Shown here piece by piece: positions 34,302 to 46,182 of a stretch of DNA of 64,000 bases (position 1 is the first letter of the stretch; every line of letters begins with the position of its first letter). Below the pieces are notes generated by a model. That model worked only from the letters and a program-made list of their open reading frames with translations, was not told the DNA's origin and ran no database searches. Both the position numbers and the translations under genes were made by a program. The stretch spans positions 1,860,001-1,924,000 of the forward strand of contig BEDY01000003.1 of the NCBI GenBank assembly GCA_002335605.1. Direction: 5' to 3'. This DNA comes from Prillingera fragicola. Lineage: Eukaryota > Basidiomycota > Tremellomycetes > Trichosporonales > Trichosporonaceae.

Positions 34302-35948
34302 ACGATGCACGAACCCCACCCTAGACTATAACATGTCTGGACGTATCGTAACGAGTTGGATGTGAATATGTTGTCTTGATGCCATGACCGCACTCTCGCT
34401 ACCGGTCGCCTCCGGTTGCGGCAGGTATCGACTGATCGATAAATTGATGGGATCCAGGGGAGGCTATGTCAGCTGGCGCTCAGAACGCTTGCTGGAGGAC
34501 GTCTCGGTGTTGCTGATCGCATCGCCATTGATGGGGCATTGGATTATGTGTCTGATCGCCACCGACGATTCGGGAGCTGGTCCAAGGTCTGTGCCGACGT
34601 TGATCGTCGCTGTTCGATCGAAAGCATCTGGAAGGAAGGGATGTCCACCCAGGTGAAAACGCCCGGTGGTTGTATGAGGAGACTGACTACGCACTGACAG
34701 CCGACTGCTTTCGACGCGAGGGGGTAGTCGTCTGTGAGTGTCCCCCAGGCGTTTAGCAGGGATGGGGTTGGGCCGTTCGTTTGAGTTAGTAGGAGCCAGC
34801 CAACTAGCCCCTTCTCTTGGTAAGGGTACCGTGGTATCGCTGGCGATGAGAAGATAGTACTGACAGTTGTAAACTTTGGCTTCTTGATGAGACTCGTGCC
34901 GTGGATGTCATTCTCGAAAGACATTCAACCTCGGAAATTAATTACACAATTAATTCATTATTTACTGTGGCCCAGCCACTTTCTGTCATCACCATCCTCT
35001 ATTGTTCTGTTGTCTGGGCTGGGACGATGCTGTTTGCTGTTTGGACACTAACTCGCGTGGTCCGGTGCCGGTGGGGGTGTCGGAGAGTGCACACGTGTTA
35101 TCCAGATACCAACGTACTCAACGGCGCGGGCTCCTTGATCAGTTGCTCCACCACACAATCGTACCTCAGTGCCTGCACTATCGGCAATCAACTCGACATC
35201 AACTCCACTTCGAAACGCAATCACCACTGCAATCGTTCGTGATCTCCCAAACGCTAGTGCCTTTCAGCAAGCGTGACGGACATTACATTGCCCTGCAGCG
35301 GCCAACAAACAGGAAGGGCCAGAAGGTACCCATCTTCAGTAACTACAGCGCGATCGGATCCTCTCCACACAGACACCGGCGGCAACTTCAAGCGCGATCG
35401 GTGCTACTACTGCAGCTGCTGTTTCCCATAGGCAGTAGGAGTATGAACAGGGCAAAGTCGTACGACTCAAAGCATCTATCACTATCACTTTCCACAGACT
35501 AAAACAAAGGACACAAAATATGACTCGAAGTAGTTCAAACATACGACTGCAGCCAAGCAAGGCTGCGCCACCACGAGCCCAGAACATTGTTCTCAACCTT
35601 GACGACATAAGGGAAAAGGTCGGAACGGAGAATAGGAAGATGACCACGAGAAGGAACGGGTACGGAGATGATCTCGGGGTGGAAGCGTTTAACCTGTGGC
35701 GCCGCTCGGGAACGATTCCTTGGCCTCTGCAATCCGATATTTGCGGCCATCCATGGCCAAGAGCCAGTGGCGGTCAACAGCGTCGCAGGTCGCTGGGCAC
35801 ACAGTCGTATTCGTTATACGTTGGATTCATAGTGTAGGTCGTCTAATGTACTGTACAACCCTCTTGGGGGATTAACTGTGTGAAGCCCATCCAGGGGCTT
35901 CCAACAAACCCAATGTCATTTCGCTGTCACTGTTCTCCCCCCTCCTCC
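34302..35948. other. Gene-poor region (1.65 kb)
   Basis: No supportable gene. Several 100-170-codon frames (for example plus 35002-35502 and minus 34544-34924) lack family resemblance, and splice-consistent continuations were not found. Some of this must be 3' flank of the convergent AhpC/TSA gene. Confidence 0.45.
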
Positions 35949-37926
35949 TCACATGGCGACGCCAATTTCCTGCGACAGCGGTCTTGCCGCCGGGTTGGGC
36001 TTGACGTTCATCTCACGCCCGGGGGAGCGCATCTGCCGCTCCCTATCGAGAGCCATGGCTGCTTCGAAGCGGCGGTCCATCTCCTCGGCGTCCACGTGCG
36101 CGGGCTCGATAATGCTGCCGTCGTAATGCAAGCTGCCTGCTTCTGTGCTGGCTATACTCGACAGACCTTCGATCAGATCCGGAGGCACGAGCGACGAACG
36201 ACCCGCGGTCGATGTCGAGGGCTGCGACGAGACGGGACGAGAAGAGCCACCAGCAACGACAAGCGAGACGCGGTTGCTCGGTTGAATCATAGAGACACGG
36301 CTGCTGTTGATACCGGGCCTGCTGCCGTTCTCGATCCAGCCCATCGCAGGGATGTAGTCGGTGTAGCCAGACATGTAAGACGCACGCTTAGGCTCAGGCT
36401 CGATAACGAGCGCATGCCCGAGACGCTCGGCCTTTTTGTTGCGCATGCGGAGCAGCTCCTGATCACGCTCGGCGTGCCACGCTGCGACCTCTTCCCTCAG
36501 CCGCTCAGCCTCTGCACGCAGCGTGGCGTCGATCTGTGCCACGTCCGCCAGGCCGTATGCCTCGGGAACCGCAATGCCCGCATACTTGAGCACATCGGGT
36601 GCGTCGAGGTGGTTGCTGACGTGTGTCATGCGGTGCGCAAAGTCGCACTTGTACCCAGGTGAAAAGACAAACTCGCCGCCGAGCTGCAAAGGGTGGCCGA
36701 CCCAGCCACCAGAGATGTGGGCTATGCCGTTGGAAAGCCCCTTCACGCCCTGCATCATGAAGCTGCGTTGGTTGTATGCAGGGCGCTCCCTAAGGTACGG
36801 CTGCTTTGCCGGGTTGGCAATCTTGATCATGCCGAGCATATGGTACAGCCTGCGCGACGCGTCGACGTAGAACGGGAACGGACACTTGAAGAGCTCGCGG
36901 TACGGCTTGATGGCCTTCCAAGGTCCGAGCGCAATGACGACGACCTTGATGTTTTGCGATGCGAGAAACTCGGGATTCAAGCGCGAAAGGGATGCGAGTG
37001 TGTAGTCCTGGCACATGCCACACCAAAAGTGGCGGATAAAGAAGACGATCGTGCGGGGAGGCATACCGGTTCCCCCCTTGCCCTCCTCTGCAGAACCGTC
37101 TCCCCAGTGTGGCATCAGATCGCTGAACGGAAGCGCTTGGCCCTCCTCGTCGCGCACAAAGCAGGTTCCCGATTCCCAGATACGACGCTGCGAAGGTAGC
37201 CGCCAGACGGAGAAAATCTCGTCTTCGATGGGCTCGCGAGGCTCGAGCATGGCCTTGATCGGACGTTTGTAGTTTGGCTTGTCTCCCGGGTTCAGATCGT
37301 CGTCACCCATGGGCGGCATTGCTGGCACCGGCTCCTCGTGGGCACTGGATTGGCGCGTCTTCTTCTTGAATAGGTTGGCAAGCGACTTCTTGCGCAGCAT
37401 CTGGGGACCTTCTACAGGACCCCTTGCGGACAGTGGAGCGCCAGACCCAGCGAGCGAAGCGTTTGAGCTGCGCGCACGGAGGGAAGGCAAAACTGCCTCG
37501 CGTAAACTCGACAGGTCGTCGTCATCGTTGACGCTCGTGCCGTCGCTCCTGCTCTTGCCCTTGCTGGAATCTCCACCAAAGTTGATGGACGACAGCGAAG
37601 AGTGCGAGCGACGTGCTTCGCCTTGCATCAAGAATCCCTGTCGCAACCTCCTGCTGCGGTCATCGGTACCCTCGTCCAAGTTGAGGTCGCAACCAAACGA
37701 CGCGCGTCCGAGGGAATGTGCCACGTGCGTGTCCTCACTGAACAAGCCGGGTGAAGGTGGCTCGGGCGCGTCCGAGGCGAGCGTGTCGGTGGAACTCGAC
37801 GCCTCAGAGTTGGCGTACATGCCGGCCTTGATCGGCGTAGGCGTCACGTTTCCCGAATCGACTACAGCATACCTCCTCACGTCAGACGCGACACTGTCCC
37901 ACTGCTGAGGTCGCTGCTGGCGTTGC

Positions 37927-37958
<32 letters not shown>

Positions 37959-38864
37959 GTGGTACTGCGAGTGCGGCGTCGTGGGGCTGATGGGACAAGG
38001 CGTCGACGAGCGCGAGGTCATGGGCGAAGGTGGCGATGAATTGTCCGATTCGAGCTCGACACTGACAAGAGCAATAGGCGATGGGGCACGCGGCATGTCC
38101 TCGTCCCACGCGGCCAACGAGCGGTGGTCCCGTAAAGGCATGGCGTCGACATCCTCGACCGTCTTGAGGGAAGCAGCTTCGTCAGCTGGCGGAAGGGGGA
38201 ACTCTGCCGACCAGTTGCTTGCCGGGCGCTCGCGAACTGTACGCTGCGAGCTGACTTCGTCGCGTGATGGCGTCGCGATAATGACAGGCATGTCCTCGGT
38301 AGTGGGGAACTGTACAAGATTATCGTTGCTGATGTTGTCGGTTTGCGAGGTATTGACATGTTGTGCACCTTGGGTACGCGCGACGGCAGGTGCAGGGTCT
38401 TGCAATTGTGTCTCACTTGTTGACAGCACATGGACAGGAGTATTAGCGGATGCGGCGAATGACTCCCTGTCAACAGCTTCGGTTTGGGTGCCTGCCCCTG
38501 CCACGGCATCGGGACGGGATGATAGCGGCTCAATTTCCAGTCCTCCAACGTCAATCTGTTGGGCAACGCCAGTGGCCGTAATGTCTGTAGTGTGTGACGG
38601 TTTGGGCACCGACGCCGCGGATGCCCACTCCCACTGGGGGACGACCGGGAGAAATAGTGGCGTTAGGTGATGTGAGGTCATGGACGACGACCTGAGGGGG
38701 AAATCTTGCTCCCGTGGAAAGGTTACGAGCAGAGTGGAAAGAGGCTTAAGCGACGAGTTGCTGTCGTCGGTGAATGGAGGGGAAGGCGGGGGGATGATTG
38801 TCGTTTCAACAGATTGAGGCGTGGCAGCTGTCATTGCCGTGTTCGAGTCGGCGGTTGATGTCAT
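35949..38864 (-). CDS. Long disordered protein with C-terminal AhpC/TSA-like (thioredoxin-fold) domain
   Basis: Single exon, 971 aa from the Met at 38864 (MTSTADSNTAMTA). The frame stays open to a Met at 39104, which would give 1,051 aa with a basic/hydrophobic lead. Residues 1-550 are low-complexity Ser/Thr/Pro/Asp, including a poly-Gln run at about 37915-37960. The folded part (roughly residues 590-780) begins with VFFIRHFWCGMCQDYTLASL, then KVVVIALGPWKAIKPYREL, CPFPFYVDASRRLYHMLGM and the GGEFVFSPG block. These match the AhpC-TSA_2 (peroxiredoxin-like FAM213/PRXL2) pattern with a CxxC redox pair. A charged coiled-coil-like segment (LRAEAERLREEVAAWHAERDQ) follows. A role in redox or signalling is inference. 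Confidence 0.8.
37915..37960 (-). repeat. CAG/CAA (poly-Gln) microsatellite in AhpC/TSA-protein gene
   Basis: Imperfect tandem GCTGTT/GCTGCTG units on the plus strand encode about a dozen consecutive Gln residues on the minus strand, followed by Arg-interrupted Gln. Such tracts vary in length between strains. Confidence 0.8.
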
Positions 38865-39104
38865 GTCGACTGAAGGAGTTGTCACAACGTCGATGTGTTC
38901 ATGAGAGATGGCCAAGTTAGAACATGCCCCGTGTGGGCGCTGACCGGCCTTGAAGTGGCGATGAATCGACGATGGGAGGGGAGCGAGCAAGAGAACGGGG
39001 AGAGAGAAGACTGATCCGAGACCTAATGCTGCAAAAGGACAAGGTCTCTTTTTTCTGAACCCAAGCTTGCTCATGACAGCGACGGCTACGGGTCTGGATT
39101 TCAT

Positions 39105-39853
39105 TGACCTTACCGTGTCCTAGTGTCGGCTCTCGCAGTTACCTCGTGCCAGCATCGCGGCACAAGCATGTGTGTACCCTGTTCTTGGTCGTTGCCTTGC
39201 TGCCTGGCCAGGCCGGCTTCTGCGCTGGCAGCAGAGAGAAACATCGTGGAGTGCGTGTTCGAGGAACACTGGACCATTGACAGCGGCGCCACCAACCTTC
39301 CCGTGGCCCGTGTTCAGCGTTCCTGGTACCTGATGGTCGCTGCTCGGGGTAGAAGGAGAAGCAGCAGTGACCGTCCACCGAGTATCCCTGGTCCTTGTGG
39401 CCGTCTCCCTGGACCGGACACCCTGTTGCCATCCTTAGTTGCAGTGTTGGTCTTCTTGATATTACAGTTTGTGTTCCGGGTGTACTGGGGCCACCTGCCT
39501 CTCGAGTCTAAACTCTCCCATTACTATTACCACCCATGTACGACTACTAAGCGCGCTGCTGTCAGTTCGACTCAGGGTGATCCCAGTGCAAAGCACACGA
39601 GCCCAACAGGCCGTGGCATGGGCGGTTGCTCATAATGCGCCACAAGTCATGTACGCACGTACGCCTGGCACGTCTTGGTCGCCGTGGATCTCTGCAAAAG
39701 ACCTGACAATACTATATGTGACCCCGAGTTTCTATCTCAGACCTGAATCTTGAGCCAGCAAAGCTCGTCTCACAGCGATCTCGAGCTTAACCCACATTAG
39801 TGATCGACTGCAGACGCCGGGGTGCGCCATGCGTCCTTGTACCTGGTCATGTA
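39105..39853. other. Gene-poor region, left part
   Basis: This is upstream of the AhpC/TSA gene and presumably contains its promoter. A plus-strand frame at 39123-39635 includes one hydrophobic stretch but no family match. Not called. Confidence 0.4.
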
Positions 39854-40416
39854 TCAATGCGTTGTAGTTTCGAGTTTCAATCGCAGCACAGGCGCACAGG
39901 TAGTCACTTCGAGGCATTCTCTGTCAGTAACAAGAGGACCTACTGCGATGGCTATCAGCACACAATAGATCGTCACGGATAAGACATCCAGGGCGTATCT
40001 TGCACCTCCCTGCGGTCTGCCGTACACCATGTACGTAGACCAAGTAATCCGTGACGAAAGCTCCAAGCAGCAGCATGCATATAAAGGCAACTGGCACGCT
40101 AAGAACAAAAACCATTACGACATGGCAGCGAATTGTCGTACCAGTGCTCTGCCTCGTGCGTGCTCCAGAGGCCAGAGGACGAATTTTGGCCTAGCTGAAT
40201 GAGGTCCGAGACGCTTGCCGCCGCACAAGCGGCTTGCGCGGCTGTGACAGTCCTGTGACAGCGGCTCGGGGGGTCCCTACCGCTGCTGCTGCTGCCTTTT
40301 GTGTCCTGAATTTCCAAACTTTGGGTCGACAGGACCCCGTCCGCCAGGAGTGCGTATGGGCTCGTAGTCTCGTGAGCAGCTGATACGGCAGTGAGCTTTA
40401 GTAGCAAGATGAGCAA
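39854..40416 (-). CDS. Candidate small secreted/membrane protein (weak)
   Basis: Minus-strand Met at 40416 opens a signal-peptide-like stretch (MLILLLKLTAVSAAHETTS), then a Ser/Cys-bearing segment. If a 43-nt intron (40141-40099, GTACGA donor, TTCTTAG acceptor) is removed, the frame continues into a hydrophobic membrane segment (VPVAFICMLLLGAFVTDYLV). A second hydrophobic segment (DVLSVTIYCVLIAIAVGPLV) is in a different frame 3' of it. It would need a further splice that I cannot place without an intron below 30 nt. This may be a real two-TM protein, a decayed gene, or chance. No family recognised. Confidence 0.22.
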
Positions 40417-41287
40417 GTAATTTAGCGCTCGACCTCGATGTCACGTTATACTACAACGAGCGGCGGGAGACTAATAGCCTTTGAGGCGTCGCCACGGGTC
40501 AGAGAGCATACACCGAGGTATGTGTCGCAAGGTTGCTGTGTTTGCAGCGGTGTTTGCTCTGGAATGTGGGTTGTGTGTTGTCAGTGAGCTTTGGGGACGC
40601 TCCTGACCAAAGCACGCAACTGGCGGCTGGGCTGGCACATGGGAGGTGATGGAAAGGTACACAGAGTGCGCATCCTAGAGCCTCGAGCTTCCAGATGTGT
40701 GCGTGTCCAAACGGCAAGCACGCTGCCCACGCCGCTGCAAAGCACAACAACGTAAGGGATGCTTGGGCCGTTGGAAAGTGTGAAACTGCCAAAGGAAGGT
40801 TTAACATTAAGCACCAGGGGGAGCCGACAATGTGTCAAGGTTAAGGAGGCAGGAACAGTCACAGACCAGGCAACGAGGTACGTCGTTGAAACACTGGGCA
40901 GAGGGTTTTGCGGCAGCGGTACTGCATGTGTTGGATGCTTACGAAACAAGTCCTTGCAGCGTGTTTGAATGCAGGTACAACTGTTCATATACAGAGCTCG
41001 ACGCGACGTCTCGGCATCAGGTCGAAGAGAAGGTGCTGGTGGTCGCATTGGTGAGTACTGCCGCGCCTACTAACGGCTTAGATTTCCGAGGACACAAGTG
41101 CAGCACCATCAACGCGCTTTCCAATATGCAAAATACATAGCCCTTGGGCCAACTAATGAAGATGGTGATGAATGAAAGGTATGAAGATGACTCGCCCAAG
41201 ATGCGACTATAAGGTATTATGCCACTACAAGCTACAATTGCGTCCAATGCCGACGCTCCTTCTGTTCGTTCTTTTCCGCTGTTCTTT
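40417..41287. other. Gene-poor region, right part
   Basis: These 870 bp have only short overlapping frames on both strands. No gene or RNA supported. Contains the 3' flank of the glycosyltransferase-like gene. Confidence 0.4.
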
Positions 41288-43276
41288 TCAACCGATAAAC
41301 GCCTGCTGCGCCGCCGCGGCCTCTCCCGGCGCCGGCGCCAGGACGTCCTCCAACCCCCTAAACCCGTCTTCAAACCTACACCATGGCGGGCGCTGCGAGT
41401 CTGGCGCGTTCCAGTACGAGCGACATCTGGACGAAAAGCTGTACGCGTGGTCGTACCCGCGGTGTCCGGCGCGGTGCTGGTCAGCCAGCTTGAGCATGCT
41501 GCTTATCTTGGCCGTGGTCGTGAGGTGTTTGCGCGCATACGCAAAGGCGTCCATGGACATTTGGTGGAGCTTTTCGGGCTGGGCGAGGTAGGCGTTGATC
41601 TGCTCTTCAATCTTTTCAATGCCCCAGGTCGGCTCGAGCGGGATCGTGACTTTTGCGAGGGCCTCTTCGTGCTCTGTGGGCAAGTCTGTGGCGACGACGC
41701 AGCCGGAGAGGAACGCTTGCGCATACTTGCGTATCAACTTGCGCTCGAGCGACGAGTCAAACACGCAAATCTGGGCGCGGCGCATGCCGCTCGCAAAGTT
41801 GGCGCGCAGGTTGCGGTGCGTCTCGTACGTCTCATGGCCAATCTCGTACGTCTCGAGCGGGTTCTGGCGCGTCTCGTCTGGGATGTGCACAGTGTACCCT
41901 GGGTGAGGGAAGCGGGAGATTGGCGAGGTTTTGGTCTCGTCGCCCTCGATGCGCCTCAGATGGTCCGTGATCGTGGTGCGGATGGGGTAGAAGACGCCGT
42001 CAAACCCAAAGATGGCGGCCTTTGTGTCGCGCTGGTCCCACGGAAGGGGCCAAAAGTCCCACTCGTTGGCCGTGTCGGGCGAGTGGCCAAAGAGACCCAT
42101 TTGAAAGTCGGGATAGTGCTTGCGGACGTTTTCAAAGCCAAACACCTCTTCGAGCTCAAAGGCATACTTTGTGACTGTAATGTTGTTGGCCTGCGGGTAC
42201 CACTCGACCATGCAGCGGTGCGAGTGGCAGTCTCCAAGCTGCTGAACGAGCAATGCGCCGCAGTCGAGTGGGTCGACGTGTGGCATGTCCTTCTTCTTGT
42301 AAATGTCCCTGCAACAGTCAGCACCTCGCCCCCAGACAACAAGTGTACTCACGATATGGTCCACACGATATCATATCGCACGTCATCGTTGCAGCCATCG
42401 TCGAACATGTCCCACGCAGGCTTGTCCTCCATATCGCGCTTTGGCAACAGTCCGATCCACTTGGACTCGGTTGGCGTGTATGATTCCTTCTCAAGTGCCG
42501 CAACGCGGTTGGCGCGGCGCTTGACGTTGATGCTCAACGGCACGCTCCAGTCGTATCCCGCCCACCCTGGCCCCCAGACATCGACAATCAGGTGAGGGTG
42601 GCGCAGTGCAGCTGGTTTGTTGTCAGCATCCTATCCCGTTTCGACCAAAACAAAGCGCCGGCCAAAAGCGCCTGGCTGCCGCGCCAAGATTTTGTTGCCA
42701 CTCACCATCGACAATCTCGTAGGTGTGCGTGTTCATCCTTTCCAAGTAATCTGTAAAGTCTGTGAGGAAGAGCATGCGCCTCTTGGGTCCCTCGAGCTCT
42801 GTCGGGATGTGATCAAACGGGCTCGGCCCGACGTCGTCCGAGCTTCCCCACCAGCTAGGCCAGTCCGCGTTCTCGCCATCACTGGACAAGCGAGCACGCC
42901 ACGCAGCCAAGTCCATGCTCCCGTGCGCAAAGCCGTCCCGCGCCATGAGGCCCGCAGCATAGACGGCGCGCAGGGTATCGTGGTGCTGCATTTCCGTCAC
43001 TAGCAGCAGGCCGAGAATCGGGAGCGCGAGCGCGCACGCAAGCAGCAACAACCTGCGCGTTGCGGCCGGCACGAGTGCGAGCGCGCGCGAGGTCGACGAA
43101 GTGCGGCTGTTGGCGAGAAAGGGGAGGGAGAGCGGCGGGGTCGGTGGTGATAGAGTGATGGCGCTCTTGCCCGAGCTGCTGCTGCTGCTCGATGAGGACC
43201 AGCCGGCGCTGCCCTCGACGTCGTCCGGTGGCAAGAGCCTAAACCAAGAGCTGCTGCCGTGTGTCCGCAAGCTCAT
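41288..43276 (-). CDS. Type II membrane glycosyltransferase-like protein
   Basis: Exons 43276-42706, 42611-42353 and 42308-41288 give exactly 616 aa. After a Ser-rich cytosolic tail (poly-Ser run) there is one membrane anchor near residues 75-100 (RLLLLACALALPILGLLLV). The luminal part begins with LIVDVWGPGWAGYDW, then VRYDIVWTI, CGALLVQQLGDCHSHRC, and ends with HRNLRANFASGMRRAQICVFDSS, FLSGCVVATDLPTEHE and an HLTTTAKISSML helix. The last part resembles GT-B-fold glycosyltransferases of the Glyco_trans_1_2 type, in which a Glu in the E-rich block contacts the sugar nucleotide. Likely Golgi wall/capsule or protein glycosylation. The family is my inference and the sugar is unknown. Introns are 94 and 44 nt. 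Confidence 0.68.
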
Positions 43277-44233
43277 TGCTGGATAGCGAGGTGGTTGTGA
43301 ATAGTGTAAACGATAACAATGCATCGTCGCAAGACCTGCATACACAACGACAACGGGGACGCGGCGTGGGCTCCGCAGTCCTGCCGGCGCGCAGTCTTTA
43401 CAAGTCTGCGTGTGCGTGAGGCGAGTTGCGGGCTGGCTGCGGAGCAGCCCTCGCACACCGAGCGCCGAAACGACCCTGGGCGCCTGGCACCGCTGGGTCC
43501 CCCTCCCTGGTTGTCGCCCGTCCGCACAGCTGCGGGCACACTGGGCAAAGACGTTGCGCTGCAACTTTTGACGAAACGGAGGAAAAAAGAGGCACGCCGA
43601 GCGAGCGAGCGGGCCGAGCTGACTTCTTGGCAAAAGGTTGCGAGAGCGCAGAGATACGGGCGCCGCACAGCTGCGACGAGGTAAGCGGTGCCCGCCTGCC
43701 CGCTTCCTTGGCCTCCTTGGCCTGTGCTTGGAGGTCCGAGCGTGTGAAAGCGACGTCCGTTACAAGGCCCCGCGGCGGGTTGGCCGGGTTCGTCGGCAGA
43801 CCAGGGGTTCTGCAGTTGTAGATAGCTGATTAAAAATGCTGCAAACGAAACGCAGGCGACTGCGCAGGGCTTGGCGTTCAGGGGGTTGTGCAGGGACTCC
43901 GTCGCCGCGACAGACAACACTCCGGTGGCCGCTGGGCATGCTGGGGTGGAATGGCTCTTGGAGGGGGGGCCGGAGAGGATTGGGGGTCACGGACAATTAA
44001 GGGACAGATAACTGACCGAGCGCATGTTACGTATGCCCCAAGCAGGCAAGTGCTTGTCTGGCTGTGGTGCGTCCTGCCACTCCTTGCAACGATGAGCTGT
44101 ACAGTGTACACATATGCACCTGATGCCAGCAGCAGTGGCCAATATTGATGAATGAATGCATGCAGAGTGGTAAATGATTCCTTCGTAAGGGCCGCAGGCC
44201 CACCTATCCCAAGAGATAAGCCGCCACGGCCAC
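43277..44233. other. Intergenic region between glycosyltransferase-like gene and BCS1
   Basis: These 957 bp are GC-rich and contain the glycosyltransferase promoter and BCS1 3' flank. Plus and minus frames here mirror each other. No gene supported. Confidence 0.45.
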
Positions 44234-45965
44234 CTACTCCTTTCTCCGGACACACAGCGCGTCCACCCCCTCAACGCTCTCCCTCGCCCCATGCCTGATA
44301 AAGTGTCCCTGCAAGCTAGCCATGCTAACCGTCCGTCCCTCGGCACCAGCAGCGTTGACAATCTCCTCAATCTTGGCTCCCAGCTCGGCGACCTGCTCGG
44401 GCGTCAACGGCTCGGTGCGGAGCAAAGGGTTGGGCTCGACGGGAGCCAGGCCGTGCTCGTCTGCTGCCTCCGCTGCCGCTGCCTCGACAGCGTCGGCCCT
44501 GCCACCCGCGCCGCCTGTACCGTAAAACTTGACAAAGAGGCGGTAGGCTTGCTCGCCGGCTGCGTCCCCTAGCAACTCGTGCAGGTCGACGCGTCCGGGG
44601 CGGATGAGCGCTGGGTCGAGCTTGTCGTAGTGGTTGGTCGTCATGAAGATTACGCGCTCTTCGGATGATGCTACACCATCAAGCGCGTTGAGCAGACCGG
44701 AGAAAGTCACGTTACCCTTGAAGCCGTCCTCGCTCGTGACGTTGCGGCGGTTAAAGGCCGAGTCAACATCCTCGAGAAGCACAAAGGAGCGGTCGGGGAC
44801 GAGGCCGAGGAGGTGGTTTAGCTTGTCGTCGGTGAGACCACGCTCGGCGAGGTTGAGCAGACAAATGTTGTAGTTGAGCGCACCGGCCAGGGCCTGGATG
44901 AATGACGTCTTGCCGCTGCCTGGAGGGCCGTGAAGCAAGTATCCGCGGCGGTAGGGGATGCCACGTTCGGCGTACCACTTGTTGCGTGCGAGGAATGCCC
45001 GGATATCTGTCTCGACACGCTCCGCAACACCATCGGCCAGCACGACCGAACCCATCTCACGCCGCCTCCGGGGCTTGCCAAAGGGACGCCACTCGACGCC
45101 CCATGCAGTGTAGACCACCGTCTTGCCCTCCGAGCTCTGCTCTGCGAGCTCACGAGCTTCAGCCAACAGCTCGGGCAGGATCGCGCGGCTCGACGACAAA
45201 CCCGTAAGAGTCAGAGTCTCCCACGGCGAGCCAGAGTGCAGGTCCATGAGCTTGGCATCACGCTCACGTTGCATCTGGAACCAGTGCCCCCGGTACTTGA
45301 AGTAATGCCGTCCTGGACCGGGGACGAGGTTGAAGAGCGCCTCGCTTGCGCCATTCTCGTGTTGGCGGTACGTCGTCTCGACTGCCAGCTCGTGGGAAGG
45401 GAGCTGAGCCACCTTGCCCTGCAGTACACCGCGAATACCCCGGTCCTTTACGGGGACCTTCTTGGCTTGCGCTGCTTGCGCCGCCATCCACTCGAGAAAC
45501 CACGCGTAGGAGCGGTCCTTGGAAGGGATCTCGAGAGTGATGAGCATGCGGCGGCGCGCAGTCGAGGCTCCGAGATTGATACCCCTCCTAAGACCAGTGA
45601 GGACGACGCCTAGGCCCTGCGCGTGTCAGGTCTGCTAACCAGATGAAGTGAGGGAAGCTTACCATGAGGCCAGCGCCAGCAGAGAAATATGGGCTGGGCG
45701 TCAGCAACCTGCCACCAGAGCACACACGACCAACTCACTTCTGCTCCATCACCTTGGCAAACAACGACTGGTCCTCGGCCGGCGGCTGCGCACCAGCACT
45801 CGACGGCCCAGCTTGTGCATTCCCCTGCCCGCTCGTGTCCATGTGTCCACTCATGGCAGCCGCCGCCGGGTCCCGCTCCGAAACCGGCGTATCCGGGTGA
45901 GCGGCCGCTGGACGCCCAGCCATTCCCTTTGCTGCCCCGGCGTTGCCTAGCGCTGCAAAGTTCAT
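44234..45965 (-). CDS. BCS1: Mitochondrial AAA chaperone Bcs1
   Basis: Bcs1 moves the folded Rieske iron-sulfur protein across the inner membrane for complex III assembly. Exons 45965-45739, 45693-45663 and 45616-44234 total exactly 546 aa. The region NPYFSAGAGLMGLGVV with an adjacent RRRMLITLEIPSKDRSY block is the Bcs1-specific membrane and import region. The AAA module follows: Walker A GPPGSGKTS, pore/ISS region, Walker B VLLEDVDSAF, sensor FMTTNHYDKLDPALIRPGRVD. The first ~75 residues are a low-complexity Ala/Gly/Pro extension longer than yeast Bcs1. The C-terminal tail has an Ala/Glu-rich insertion (DAVEAAAAEAADEHG). Introns are 45-46 nt. Divergent from the AGGF1-like gene. Confidence 0.93.
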
Positions 45966-46182
45966 TTAGATTGATTCGTTGTCGTGCGTCGTGGAGTTGT
46001 GCGAGTGATGATGCGTCCGAAAAGTCAAGTTGGTGGTCGGGCCGACAGCGGACATGTAATTGATCTCCGTGCGGTGGAGAATGGTCAAGTGTCCGTTTGG
46101 GCGAGCATTTGTTGCCACTACCAGTCATTGTTTTGAAGGACAGCCTCTTTCCATTTACTCTACCACGACTAGAACGCAAGTC
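45966..46182. promoter_or_regulatory. Short bidirectional promoter, BCS1 / AGGF1-like gene
   Basis: Only 217 bp separate the two divergent start codons, so the promoter elements are shared or interleaved. Confidence 0.6.

Noticed and set aside
34544..34924. Minus-strand 126-codon frame beginning MSFENDIHGTSL
   Set aside because: The start looks protein-like, but I could not find a continuation that keeps frame over plausible introns.
39123..39635. 170-codon plus-strand frame with one hydrophobic stretch
   Set aside because: Low complexity and no family resemblance. It lies in the presumed AhpC/TSA gene promoter.
40499..41048. Minus-strand frames of 102 and 155 codons
   Set aside because: Overlapping frames in two phases, no signal of real coding, no domain.
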